Position numbers and translations under genes: made by a program. 64,000 bases of DNA from positions 13,573,748 to 13,637,747 of the forward strand of contig JAJEKV010000031.1 of assembly GCA_021234155.1 (NCBI GenBank). Reading direction: 5' to 3'. Numbering within the stretch: position 1 is the stretch's first letter; each line of letters begins with the position of its first letter. This DNA comes from Isoetes taiwanensis. Lineage: Eukaryota > Streptophyta > Lycopodiopsida > Isoetales > Isoetaceae. The notes under the pieces are model-generated. The model did not search any database. It was not told the DNA's origin and was given only the letters and a program-made list of their open reading frames with translations. Shown here piece after piece: positions 33,346-43,165 of the stretch.

Positions 33346-34533
33346 GCATGTATGGACACGATTACATCTACGGTTCTCTATCACTACATTACATCTATAC
33401 ATTCCACACATCTAAGAAAATGCACGGCATCGCCGGACATTCATTTCTAGTCATATATAAGAATATATAATTAGGGTTCCTTTGTCAGTTCAATTTTAGC
33501 GTTAGGTTGCTTAATCTCTAGGAAGCAACTAAGGCTAAAATTAGATGCTTTCCACCTTAAAAAGACCAACTAAAGGCTACTAAGCCACTTAGATCTAGTG
33601 CCTACCTGACTGGCTGGTGCTCATTCCCTTAAAGGCTTCCGTCTCCTTCAAGCAGCTCAAAACTGCTACTGCTGTTGGAGTAGGCCTTCGAAAAGTGTTG
33701 ATGGTGCCTGCTACTATGCTCTCCACTACCTGAACCTTGCCCAATCCAAGTTTGTGTACTCCTCCAATGACATACTAACCATTGGTTCTTGTTTAAGTTA
33801 TAGTTTTGAAGTTTGAAAGACCTTAGTCAAACGATGGTCAAACTATGCACTAGAAGACACTGAGATAATTGAAGATTGGAAATGTATATCTGAAGTTTGG
33901 AAGTCATTCTATTGAAGTTTGGGAGACTCCATGTTATGGTACCCTAATTTTTAGCCTCCTTCACCTTTTTCATTTCCATCCCCAATTTATACTCTATCTT
34001 GTTCATTTGCCATATGTCATAGCCTTGAAGCTTCCATTAACCCCCCTAGTCCATGCACTTTACTTTGAAATTTTTCAACTCGACCACATTGCCATTTTCT
34101 ATTCTATTCTTATGACCATCGCTTCGAAATTTTCCTTAAGCCGCCACATCATTTATATTCATGCCATCATTTGGACTTTATTGCCTTATTTCTTAGCCAT
34201 TTGTCTTATTTAAATTCTATCTTGCCATACATTTCTAAGCATTTCGTGATATTGATATAGATTCATGGCTGAAATACCTTTTTAAATTATTTTTCAACAT
34301 ATCTTGACTGTGTTTATGATTTGAATACTATAAACACAATCTCATTGTGATTATTTGTCTAAAAAATTTGAACTGTCATCATTATAGCAACTTTTACCAT
34401 CAAAAACAATTTTACAGTGGTGTTTCTTGTGCTCTAAATCCCAATCTTAGTGTTTGCAACCACTCAACAATATTGTGTACAATTGTGCCTTGAATCCCTT
34501 GAAAAACTATTGCAAAATCGAGTTCCAAAAAGT
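33346..34533. other. AT-rich spacer without supported gene
   Basis: The 114-codon plus ORF at 33869-34213 is rich in hydrophobic residues and His but matches no family that I know. The TTAGCCTTAG-type words around 33500-33560 form a weak inverted pair. Nothing else was seen. Confidence 0.4.
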
Positions 34534-34545
34534 CACATTCTGTAT
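34534..34545. repeat. Target-site duplication of the large LINE (3' side)
   Basis: CACATTCTGTAT occurs here, directly before the T-run that is the element's poly(A) tail on the other strand. It occurs again at 41167-41178, beyond the element's 5' end. Confidence 0.9.
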
Positions 34546-34668
34546 TGTTTTTTTTTTTTGAAGGACGACAAACTTTATTCACCAAGTAAGAACTAGAGCA
34601 ACATAAAATGCAAAGACAGGATTATAACCCCAGTGGACAAACCGATCCAACTGAGCACAACCACCTGC

Positions 34669-37600
34669 CTATGCAAAAGAATGAATCTGAAGGTAAGTAT
34701 GCCAGATCAAAACTTTCTTCTTTTGATCAAGAGAAGAACAATTGTAAGCCATAACAATTTTATTTTGTGCCCACTGAAGAACAATCTCATCTGCAATATC
34801 TACACCCTTAAAGATAAACAACCTCCTTCTCTTCCAGATTGACCATAAAAGCCAGCCACATGCGAGATGAAAAGCTCGTTTCCGTAGTTTGGGCCAAGCA
34901 TCAGGATAGATAGCAAGCAAAATTTGCTGGCTAGATCGAGACGTACCAAATAGGGTCAACAACCAAGACCATACCTGCCGAAGTCGCTCACACAAGAAAA
35001 AACAATGCTCAATACTCTCAACCCGTTGCATGCATAAAGGACAGAGCTCTGAAATTCGATTATCCATTCTATGGACCAACCTGTTGACTCTGAGGCATCT
35101 ATGGATCACTTGCCACCACAAAATTACTACTTTGGGATGAAGCAGCTTATCCCATACCCATATCCAAACACATTATCTGGAGTGTTCTGCAAAGGAATCC
35201 ACCAGCATGGAGTGGACAACTGAAGACATGCCTCAGGATTAATATGGAAAAGAGACCTAACAGTGTCCCAAGCAGCAAGCAACCCCTTTAGAAAGGGAGA
35301 AGCATTAGGATATGGATGCATATGATAAAGCAAAGCCCAAGGAAGGAGGGGCTTAATGGTGGCCTTATGAAATGGGAGACAATGCTGAATCGACTGCACC
35401 AACAACCTCAAGCCAGACGAATCATCCTTACCAATGAAAATCCTCCAAATAAACTTTGATATCACCACCTTGCTTTGGAGGTGAAAATCCAACATACCAA
35501 GACCACCAGTTGCCTTAGGTCTAATGCATTTCGCCCAAGCTACCTTGACCATTGCTTCTAACTCATTTCCACCCCAAATAAAATTTCTGACGATACGCAC
35601 AATCTCCTCCATCTTACACTGCGGAGCTAATAGTGCAGACGCCATGTAGACATGAGTATTACTAAGAACACATTTAGCCACAGTGATTCTACCGGGCATG
35701 GACAATTTAGCTATATTCCACCAAAACAAATGCTTTTGCAACCCACTAATGATTTCATCCCAAGCATCTGAAGCAGAGGCGTGAATTCCAACTGGGATAC
35801 CAAGCAACTTTGTGGTATTGCCATGCAGAAGAATCTTCCATGGATAGTCCAAAATACAGGGAGGGATGGGACTGTCCAACGTCCACAAAGCTGTACATTT
35901 TTGCCACCCGACAAGAACTCCTGATGCTAAGGAGAATGTGTCTAATAATAGCTTAGCATTACGAAGATTCTCAGCCTCGACAATTAGGAACAACAAAGTG
36001 TCATCGGCATATTGGTTACATACCTCTTGAGAACCATCGTCCATTGGGAGGCCTTGAATAATGCCATCTTGGGTAGCCACGGAGAAGAGTTGGGATAATA
36101 CTTCTGCCACAATTGTGAAAAGCAAGGGTGCTAAGGGACAGCCTTGCCGAATTCCTCTACCCACTACAAAAATATCAGATGGCTCGCCCTGAAAAAGGAC
36201 AGTAGATCTGGCTGATGTATGGAGCTTCATGACATTCCTTGTAAATGACTCCCCAAACCCAAGTGCAAGAAGACACTTCTCCAAGAAACCCCAATCAACA
36301 CTATCGTAAGCTTTAGCAAAATCAAGCTTAAGATACACTGCTCTATGACCTTGTAACTGGGCCCAATATATTCCTTCATATGCAGCAGCCACGTTGTTGA
36401 GAATACAACGACGAGGGAGAAAACCAGATTGTGTTGACGAGATAGCATCAGCCAAGATGTCTCGGACTCTTTCTGCCAATGTCTTAGCAAAGATCTTGTA
36501 CACAGAGGAAAGCAATGTAATAGGTCGCCAGTCAGAAATAGTCTTGGGTTCCTTGCTCTTTGGAATGAGAGAGATACAACCTGTATTCAAAATCTTATCA
36601 AGGCTCCTAAATCTTTGAAACTCACAAAAGGCATCATATATGTCATCCTCCAACCAGTCCCAACACTTCTGAAAGAATTCAATAGGAAAGCTATCAAGAC
36701 CAGGGCATTTGTCCCTTTTCAAGAGAGCCACAACCGCTTTTAAATCCTCCTTCACGATATTGGACTCAAGAAGCAACATCTGCTCTTCAGAAACAATGCG
36801 ACGCACCTTAATCAACACGGCCAATTGCATGTCCTTCTGAAAGGGCAATGGGTGTCGTGCAAAAAATGAAGAAAAGTGATGATGAAGATACTGCTTAAGA
36901 TTCACCGGATCAGAGATAAGAGCGCCATCTGGCAACACCAAAGAATGTATAGAAGTGGAGAGTTTCCTTCTTCTTGCAGCCGCAAAAAAGAACCGGGTAC
37001 ATCTATCTCCGTCCTTGAACCACTGCAACCCTGCCTTTACCTTGGCTTCAGTAACTTTTACAGTTTCCATAGCCTTGATCTGAGATAGTAACTCCTTTTC
37101 TCTGACTCCACTAGTATGGCCACGAGCATGGAGTACTTCTAATTCCTGGTACAATGCAGTCAATAGTCCTCTAGCTTCAGCAGCTCTGACTCTCCCATAT
37201 TCTTTTGCAAATGACTTCACTGCAGACAACGCCGCGACAACCCCAGACATGCCCCTACGAGGTGAGAAGGCCTGAGACCAAGCCCGACTACAGCCAAGTT
37301 TGAACACATCATCCTCCAAGTACTTGCAATTGAGATTAAAGTAGGTCCTGGTAGGTCGATGACAATTAGCCACATCATTAGTTAAGAGTTGTGGATTATG
37401 ATCAGACACGGAGCTATCCAGAAGATTTGAGCGACGAAAATCCGCTAGCCGAGCAGCTGCACAAGTATTAAAGTATCCTCTATCATGCCTTGCATAAGCT
37501 CTACCAGCTCCTGTCCAACCATTACACCACGTAAAGGACTGATCACCATCAATCTCTATAAGCTGGCCATCATGTAAAAGGCGTAGCCATTGTTCTTGAT

Positions 37601-38080
37601 CGAATCCTTGCACCACTTTAGAGCTGCGACCACTTCTATCTCTTTCCAGCTCGACCATATTAAAGTTGCCAACGAGTCATTCTGCCCAAGCTGAAGAATT
37701 TTACTCCTCAGAGTTGCCCACAAAGCACCACGCTAACGAGGTCTATTACGAGCATATACATTTATCAAACCCCATTCTTGGCCCTTATCTTTCCATTTGA
37801 TTATTATCCACCGCCCAAACCTATCTGTTTGAGTAAAAGTGACATCCACAGAAGACTTCCACACAGTAAGCACACCTGCCTTAGATGCATCAGCAGCAGA
37901 CACCAAGACATTATAGTCACGTCCAAATACATTAGCTACTTTATGTACATCACCTCGGCGGCATTTATGCTCTTGAAGGCAACAAAAGGTCGTAGAGAAC
38001 TTAGACAGGTAAAGAGACAACCTGCTTCTTTTACTTGGGGAAGAAGCCACTCCCCTCACATTCCAAGACAACAGGTTCAT
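34669..38080 (-). pseudogene. LINE ORF2 polyprotein (endonuclease, RT, zf-RVT), broken
   Basis: This is the replication enzyme of the element. The endonuclease begins at 38080 with MNLLSWNVRGVASSPSKRS and LQEHK (catalytic Glu) and reads to a TAG at 37735-37733. The same frame then continues to about 37680, where a frameshift leads into the long frame 37658-35127. The final zf-RVT part is in another frame, joined near 35170 (VWDKLLHPKVVILWWQV), and contains CPLC and EHCFFLC. It ends at 34669. Four or fewer changes separate it from a continuous coding sequence. Confidence 0.9.
35127..37658 (-). CDS. LINE reverse transcriptase, 843-codon open frame
   Basis: This is the longest open frame in the window. 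It starts inside the endonuclease (FNMVELERDRSGRSS context) and contains the endonuclease SDHNP motif with the catalytic His near residue 85-89. A linker and the complete RT core follow: LNTGCISLIPKSKEPKTISD near 357-376, LDFAKAYDSVDW (motif A) at 445-456, GIRQGCPLAPLLF (motif B) at 502-514 and QYADDTLLFL (motif C, the YxDD active site) at 549-558. It continues through the thumb (LSMPGRITVAKCVLSNTHVYMAS). All catalytic Asp residues are present. The family is plant L1-type. The first Met at 37658 is internal to the domain, so this is not a natural start. Confidence 0.93.
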   Translation of the reverse strand: MVELERDRSGRSSKVVQGFDQEQWLRLLHDGQLIEIDGDQSFTWCNGWTGAGRAYARHDRGYFNTCAAARLADFRRSNLLDSSVSDHNPQLLTNDVANCHRPTRTYFNLNCKYLEDDVFKLGCSRAWSQAFSPRRGMSGVVAALSAVKSFAKEYGRVRAAEARGLLTALYQELEVLHARGHTSGVREKELLSQIKAMETVKVTEAKVKAGLQWFKDGDRCTRFFFAAARRRKLSTSIHSLVLPDGALISDPVNLKQYLHHHFSSFFARHPLPFQKDMQLAVLIKVRRIVSEEQMLLLESNIVKEDLKAVVALLKRDKCPGLDSFPIEFFQKCWDWLEDDIYDAFCEFQRFRSLDKILNTGCISLIPKSKEPKTISDWRPITLLSSVYKIFAKTLAERVRDILADAISSTQSGFLPRRCILNNVAAAYEGIYWAQLQGHRAVYLKLDFAKAYDSVDWGFLEKCLLALGFGESFTRNVMKLHTSARSTVLFQGEPSDIFVVGRGIRQGCPLAPLLFTIVAEVLSQLFSVATQDGIIQGLPMDDGSQEVCNQYADDTLLFLIVEAENLRNAKLLLDTFSLASGVLVGWQKCTALWTLDSPIPPCILDYPWKILLHGNTTKLLGIPVGIHASASDAWDEIISGLQKHLFWWNIAKLSMPGRITVAKCVLSNTHVYMASALLAPQCKMEEIVRIVRNFIWGGNELEAMVKVAWAKCIRPKATGGLGMLDFHLQSKVVISKFIWRIFIGKDDSSGLRLLVQSIQHCLPFHKATIKPLLPWALLYHMHPYPNASPFLKGLLAAWDTVRSLFHINPEACLQLSTPCWWIPLQNTPDNVFGYGYGISCFIPK

Positions 38081-38400
38081 GTGGCCAAAATATTATGTTC
38101 CACCTCCATACCAATAGAGCCAGCATCAACCATGTCCATCTCGCATTGTTCTGAAGGGAGGTCAGCCCACCTCGTCCTGGAAATTGGCAAGGGGGAGCCT
38201 CCTCTCTGTTCCACCCTTCCATTGTTTTGTTTAGCCTTGTTGCGTGCGGCTCTTTTCCAATTAACATTTGTCCATCCCTCTTGGGCATTTTCATGACGCT
38301 CTTGAACACTTTCATGCCGCTCTTGCAATTCCTGGATCTTCTGTAACTTATCCCTAGCATCCTCTTCAAAAGCCGAAGTATGCACAATCTTATGTGGGAT

Positions 38401-38474
38401 AGTGGTTCTAGTAGCAGATGGAGGGATACTCCATCTGGGACTGTGTTGCTGCTCCATCTGCTACTAGAACCACT
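38401..38474. repeat. Perfect 23-bp inverted repeat inside LINE ORF1
   Basis: AGTGGTTCTAGTAGCAGATG-GAG at 38401-38423 is the exact reverse complement of 38452-38474, with a 28-base loop. A further direct copy of CTCCATCTGCT lies at about 38488. The structure coincides with the point where the ORF1 reading frame changes. Confidence 0.95.
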
Positions 38475-38556
38475 ACTGTTGTTGCTACTCCATCTGCTGA
38501 ACCAGAAGGAAGAGAGACACAAATTTTAGCACCATCAACAATAGAATGGGTTAGAT

Positions 38557-38572
38557 GAGTACCCAGACCATT
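38557..38572. repeat. 16-bp target-site duplication, left copy of nested LINE
   Basis: GAGTACCCAGACCATT, identical to 40048-40063. It brackets the inserted LINE. Confidence 0.97.
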
Positions 38573-40047
38573 TGAGTAAGTGTTGGTCTTTGGTTGGAGG
38601 CAAGTCAAGATTGTTCTTCCCCACGCCATTTACTTTCCATTTACTGTACCCAAGTCTGTCCCAGCTCTGATCAAGAAATGGATTAAAGCTTGGAATATGA
38701 CGAGGGGAGTATTTAATTGGGATGATGGCCTATCCATGGACCAATCTATTTTCTGGAATCCTGCTATTCTAACCAATGATCCTTCTTTATGTCTAGCATG
38801 TCACTTTCCAGACCAGGCCAAGCTTTGGAGGAGCAAGGGAATTAACCTTATCAGGGATATGTACAATGAAGATAGGATCATACCCTTCGAGAACTCGACC
38901 CTGGCAGAAGAGGGAGCTGCTTGTGAAACTCTCTACAACAATATTTGTAATACTCTGATTCATGGTCAATGGGGGGAGGATGGTGGTAATTGGAATTATC
39001 ATGGCAGAACCACTCTAACAGTAAGAATGGCCTACAGATTCCTCATGAGAGATTATTCAATGACCATTCATGATAAGTGGGAAACAGAAATGGACAGATG
39101 TACGAGGAATTTGAAGTTTATGTGGTCTAGCCCAATCTATCCTAAGGTCAAATCCTTTATGTGGCAATTATGGCACAAAGCCTAGGCCACAAATTACAAG
39201 AGATATAGAATGCAGATGACAGATTCTGATGTGTGTCCGAGATGTTTGGGTCAAAGAGAAGATGAGAATCACCTTGTCAGAGATTGTATTTGGTCTGAGT
39301 GGGTGTTGGAGCTAGCCTCAGATCTCTTGGGCTATAATCTTTCCTCTATGAGCTCACTTGACTTCTTCATGCCTAACAACCCGAATGACTGGAGAATTTA
39401 TATCCTCCTGTGGAGGATGTAGAAAGGGAGAAACACTCTTATCTTTAATAATGAAATCACTCACCCTGAAGCTGTTATTAGGCAGATTTCATACGATATT
39501 AAGTGGATTAATGATGCCATCTAATCTTACTTATCATTTACTTTTGCAGGGATCATCTTCATACTGGTGCGGAAGATTAAATGGAAGAAAACAGATATTA
39601 CTACCAACATGGAATGGCTCAAGGTTTTTGGGCCGCCAAACATGTACGGGCACGAGGAACCTTATTTTTGCAATTGTTGCTGTGATCAGCCTCCGAATGT
39701 TCGAAGGGACTTGTTATGTGAAGCCAAAGACAGCAGGGGAAGATTCAATATGACCAAAGCGGCATCTTGTTTATGCACCTTTTGCATCCTATCTATTATG
39801 GTCAAGGGAAGAGGAAGGAAGATCACAAACTTCAACCTCAGAGCTCCCTTCTGATTTGATGGAAACCTCTGATCTGACAGGAAAAACTATCTGATATCAT
39901 AGAACAAACACAGCACATGATTTGATCGTTCAACATCTTTAAACTTTTATATGCTTATAAGTTTTTGGGTTATACTTCCATGTAAAAAGTAAATTTTGTA
40001 CCATTACCTATACATTAATATACACTTAGGCCTTCAATTAAAAAAAA
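38573..40047 (+). mobile_element. 5'-truncated LINE nested in the larger LINE
   Basis: An insertion of 1,475 bp lies in the opposite orientation to its host element. It ends in a short A-run (40040-40047) and is flanked by a perfect 16-bp duplication of host ORF1 sequence. The host reading frame continues on either side (ANGLGT resumes as NGLGTHLTHSIV), which confirms the borders. It carries only the C-terminal part of an ORF2, so reverse transcription stopped early. Confidence 0.96.
38580..39854 (+). pseudogene. Nested LINE ORF2 C-terminus with Cys-rich tail
   Basis: One frame runs 425 codons with three stops: TAG 39183, TAG 39420 and TAA 39522. Up to the second stop it is the usual post-RT region and zf-RVT: FNWDDGLSMDQSIFWNPAIL, KLWRSKGINLIRDMYNEDR, IYPKVKSFMWQLWHKA, then CPRCLGQREDENHLVRDC and YILLWRM followed by KGRNTLIFNN. 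The stop at 39420 stands where the family has Trp, so it fits a TGG to TAG change. After the third stop the same frame continues for about 110 codons with an unusual Cys-rich segment (EEPYFCNCCCDQPPNVRRD, then SCLCTFC) that I do not recognise. The element cannot encode an active enzyme. Confidence 0.85.
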
Positions 40048-40063
40048 GAGTACCCAGACCATT
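40048..40063. repeat. 16-bp target-site duplication, right copy of nested LINE
   Basis: Identical to 38557-38572 and located directly after the A-tail of the nested element. Confidence 0.97.
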
Positions 40064-41166
40064 AGCAATACTGATGAGAAACTCCGGCACCAATAGATCA
40101 GGAGGAAGATTAGGAATAGAAAACCAACATGGCATCCTAAGAGCACGAGCCGCACCAGGAGAAAATCTAGGCGAGTAAGGCTGGTATAAAATATAATCAC
40201 TCCACATTGGGTCCACACCACGTGCCACCAGTTGCTCCACAGCCACATCATCATAAAAAACGATCAAAAAGAACTTCTTATTCAGCATCTTTAAAGTACG
40301 ATAAGGTGGCAACCCTAATCTCCGAAGATGATCAGTCAATCAATAGCCAAGCTTCCTAGCGTCAAGAAATGCTCCAGTATATTGACCAACCACACTAAAC
40401 GACAACAAGTTACTAATACACTTCTTGTGTAAGTCATGATCAATCCCGACCACATTGTACCCAGACGCTTGAAGAGTATTCTTACACATTTCGGGCTGAT
40501 AGAAAACTTCAACAGGAGGTAATTGAAGCTCCAACTGAGTCTCCTTTGCTCGCAACTCACCCAAAAGATTACTGAGATCTCTTTTATTATCCTGAATCAT
40601 CACATCAATAGCTGTAGCAACACGCACAGCAGACGTAGTTGATGACAAGTCCTTCTTGATCCAATCACTAAAGCGCTCCCTGCTAGCATTTACTCCAGAA
40701 GTTGAGGACCTCCAAGGAAGTGGACGGGACTGATCTTTGTTGGAATTGGCACCAGCTGGCGCCCAGGCACCATCCACAGAAGCATTACCGCTATTCAAAG
40801 CACTTGTACTCTTCGGTGCACCAGCCGAGGGTGCCAAAGCAGGAAAATCACCGTCTTGAAAGACATTCTCACTATAAGCCAGAGGGTTAACATGCAATGC
40901 CAAATTTGCCCCCTGCACCAGCATGGATACAGGAGGTTTTGCAGGCAGCTTGGAAGTTGACGCCATAGAGCCGAAACTGTCAGGGCCGAAAATGCTATCA
41001 GCCGGAACCTAAAACCTGTGATGCTACACACCATTGGAAAGAGCTCTGAATCACCTTTCCAACAAGCCAAAAAACACCGTAATCCGAGGTCTGTAGCTCA
41101 AGATATGAACACAAACGTAAATCCGCCTCCGGTAGAAACCCTAGGGCGCATCCATCCCCATTCCCC

Positions 41167-41178
41167 CACATTCTGTAT
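41167..41178. repeat. Target-site duplication of the large LINE (5' side)
   Basis: CACATTCTGTAT, matching 34534-34545. The element's 5' leader (minus strand) starts immediately to its left. Confidence 0.9.
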
Positions 41179-41690
41179 GCATAGGGTTTAGATTGTTTTT
41201 CAGTCAAATCATTGCAAAATAAATACTTCCAGTGATCCAGATCACTATTTGGCCATTTTCCCTCAATAATAACAACATTTTGCCCCTATTTGCTTTTGAA
41301 TTCCTTAAAAAACTACTGCCAACTCGAGCTCTTAGCTTTTGCTTTATGTCTGGAATGGTTGACTGCCATTGACCAGTCTTTGACTTGTTTGAGCTTGAAT
41401 ATCTCCAGACTTCACAACTCTGACTCGAGAAAGGATTTCACCATCTTTTTCTGCTAACTTTTTGCTTCCATTTGCACAAAAAGCGTCCTTAATGACTGAG
41501 AGTGACATTGATATCTCCATGATACCATTCTAAAGACATGGGGAAAGGTATGAACTTTTGATCAATTTGAGTTACCTTTTTGAATTTTATTGTAGAGTTA
41601 TTTGGAGGTTCTAACCCAAACTTGGACCTAAATCTAAGTTCTATTCTTGTGTTTGTCTCTTAAAGGTAGGTTGACGTCAACATTCCAGGT
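41179..41690. other. AT-rich spacer with decayed repeat
   Basis: No coding potential. The phrase GAATTCCTTAAAAAACTACT with ACTCGAGCTC (41299-41330) resembles GAATCCCTTGAAAAACTATT with TCGAGTTC left of the large LINE (34492-34525). This suggests that both flanks belong to one older repeat family. Confidence 0.4.
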
Positions 41691-43165
41691 GGCAAGATAT
41701 ATCACTGAGCCCCATGCCTCGACCCCGTATAAGGAACGAGCTCCACCGATATCTTGAACAAGTGTGACTGAAGGGTCCAGTCATACAACTCTGCCTTCTA
41801 AATGTTGTTATGCATTGCATAGAGCGTCTTGCATCCTGTTGTCACTGGTAGCTGGATAGAAGCATCCCAAAATGTGGAAGAAGGAAACTCCACTCCCAGG
41901 GACTTGTAGGTGGGTACGACCTCCACATTTTGCCCTCGATAAGAGAGGTCTTAGCTGACGCGAGGATGAGATGAGCAATACCTTAGTCTTATCCAAATTA
42001 ACAGATATTCTAGTAGCCTAGTAGAAGGTATCCAGGGCATCCAGATGTTGTTGCATCTCATCTGGAATGTAAGCTAAGAGGTCCACATCGTCGGCATATA
42101 TGACCTACCTAATGATTTGGTGCATGAGCTCCACCATCCACCCCCATGCTCAACAAACCAACTTTCTAACTGATCAATATAGAGGTAAAAAAGCATAAGA
42201 AAGAGGTGGCATCCCTGGCAGATCCTAATACTATTGTTGACATGTTGATCTGACATTGTCATTCGACCTCAGCATGTCACATATAGCCAGTATACTGCAT
42301 TTTACAAGTGTGTAGAGACTCCCAACTGCATCAATCTCTCCCATAGCTTTTCCCGATGCAAAGTGCCAAAAGCCTTTGCAAAATCAATAAAGCAGCAATA
42401 TAGTCTTGCCGGCAATTCCTGCTGTCTTTAATCAAGGTCCACAGTATAAAAATATGATCAATGGTGGAGTGTGGGGACCTGAATCCTACCTGTGTGAGGG
42501 CCCATACCTCTGCTTCCTCTACCCACATCTGCATGATAGTTTTGCAAACAATGAGCTGACCATGATCTTGCAGTAATTGGTCGAGCAGTGATGCTGGTCA
42601 CATGCTTTATAGATGGGAACAACTCTGCTAGTGGTCCACTATGGAGGAAAGAGTTTCCGTAGCGCCATATTGAACATTGCAATTAGGAGGGCACCATTTG
42701 AGCAGCTCTTACTCCATGCCATCTATGTCCGTTGCCTTGCCATTGGTGAGACATTGTGAGCCTTGGGTGACCCCTGCCTCTATGATTACTAGGGCTGGGC
42801 CCATCTTTGGGGGTATTACAGATCGAGTTCCAAAATCATAGAGCTACTGTAAGTATTGCACCCAATGCCTGGAGTTGATGTTCCTCGTATGCTGCAGAGG
42901 CTTTTTTAATACTATTCTTCAGAATGTCCTGTTGTAGCACATGGGACCTGAACTGTCTGTCAAGCTACATGCAGGAAAAGTGTACATCAAACAGTGGCCG
43001 AAGCAGTAGCGATAGTGGCGGCCTCACACTAGCTCCAGGAGCAGCACCTCAAGGGGTTGTAGCAGCTCCGTGTATCAAATCTACGACCTCAGCGTTAGGC
43101 AGTCTAAACATCTGCACCTTGCCCCGGACCAATGCAGTGGATGTTTCTGACGTAGGCTAGCTCTT
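41691..43165 (-). mobile_element. Decayed LINE, copy 2 (RT region only)
   Basis: Minus-strand frames give the same RT family as copy 1: RPITARSWSAH-type text (42600), FRSPHSTIDHIFIL (42470), ICQGCHLFLMLFYLYIDQLE (motif B, 42240-42170; the expected Arg-Gln-Gly is eroded), VIYADDVDLLAYIPDEMQQH (motif C, about 42110-42050), KTKVLLISSSR and an LFKISVELVPY segment near 41750. Endonuclease and ORF1 are absent. Compared with copy 1 the sequence is AT-rich, with TG/CA where copy 1 has CG. That fits long-term decay of methylated CpG. Confidence 0.8.

Larger units (their letters stand above)
38077..40966 (-). pseudogene. LINE ORF1 protein (DUF4283 type), broken
   Basis: ORF1 of plant L1 elements encodes the RNA-binding chaperone-like protein of the ribonucleoprotein. 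It starts at 40966 (MASTSKLPAKPPVSM). A Ser/Ala/Pro-rich N-terminus is followed by the DUF4283 region (LLSFSVVGQYTGAFLDARKL). After an in-frame TGA at 40342-40340 the domain continues (LRRLGLPPYRTLKMLN, FFLIVFYDDVAVEQL, MPCWFSIPNLPPDLLVPEFL) up to the nested insertion at 40048. Beyond the insertion it resumes in frame (NGLGTHLTHSIVDGAKICVS). A repeated and palindromic segment then shifts the frame, and the last 126 codons (38457-38077) end in TGA overlapping the ORF2 ATG. Confidence 0.85.
34546..41166 (-). mobile_element. Near full-length L1-type LINE, interrupted by a nested LINE
   Basis: On the minus strand the element runs from 41166 (5' leader of about 200 bp) through ORF1 (40966-38077) and ORF2 (38080-34669) to a 3' UTR with AATAAA near 34575 and a short A-tail at 34559-34549. 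The 12-bp duplication CACATTCTGTAT flanks it (34534-34545, 41167-41178). Removing the nested insertion and one duplicate (38573-40063, 1,491 bp) leaves about 5.13 kb. ORF1 and ORF2 overlap as ATGA at 38080-38077. Damage consists of a TGA in ORF1 (40340), the nested insertion, a frame change near the palindrome at 38401-38474, a TAG (37733) and a frameshift near 37680 in the endonuclease, and a frameshift near 35170 before the zf-RVT domain. Confidence 0.95.

Noticed and set aside
33869-34213. 114-codon plus ORF as a gene
   Set aside because: Hydrophobic, His-rich translation of AT-rich DNA without any recognisable motif or splice context.
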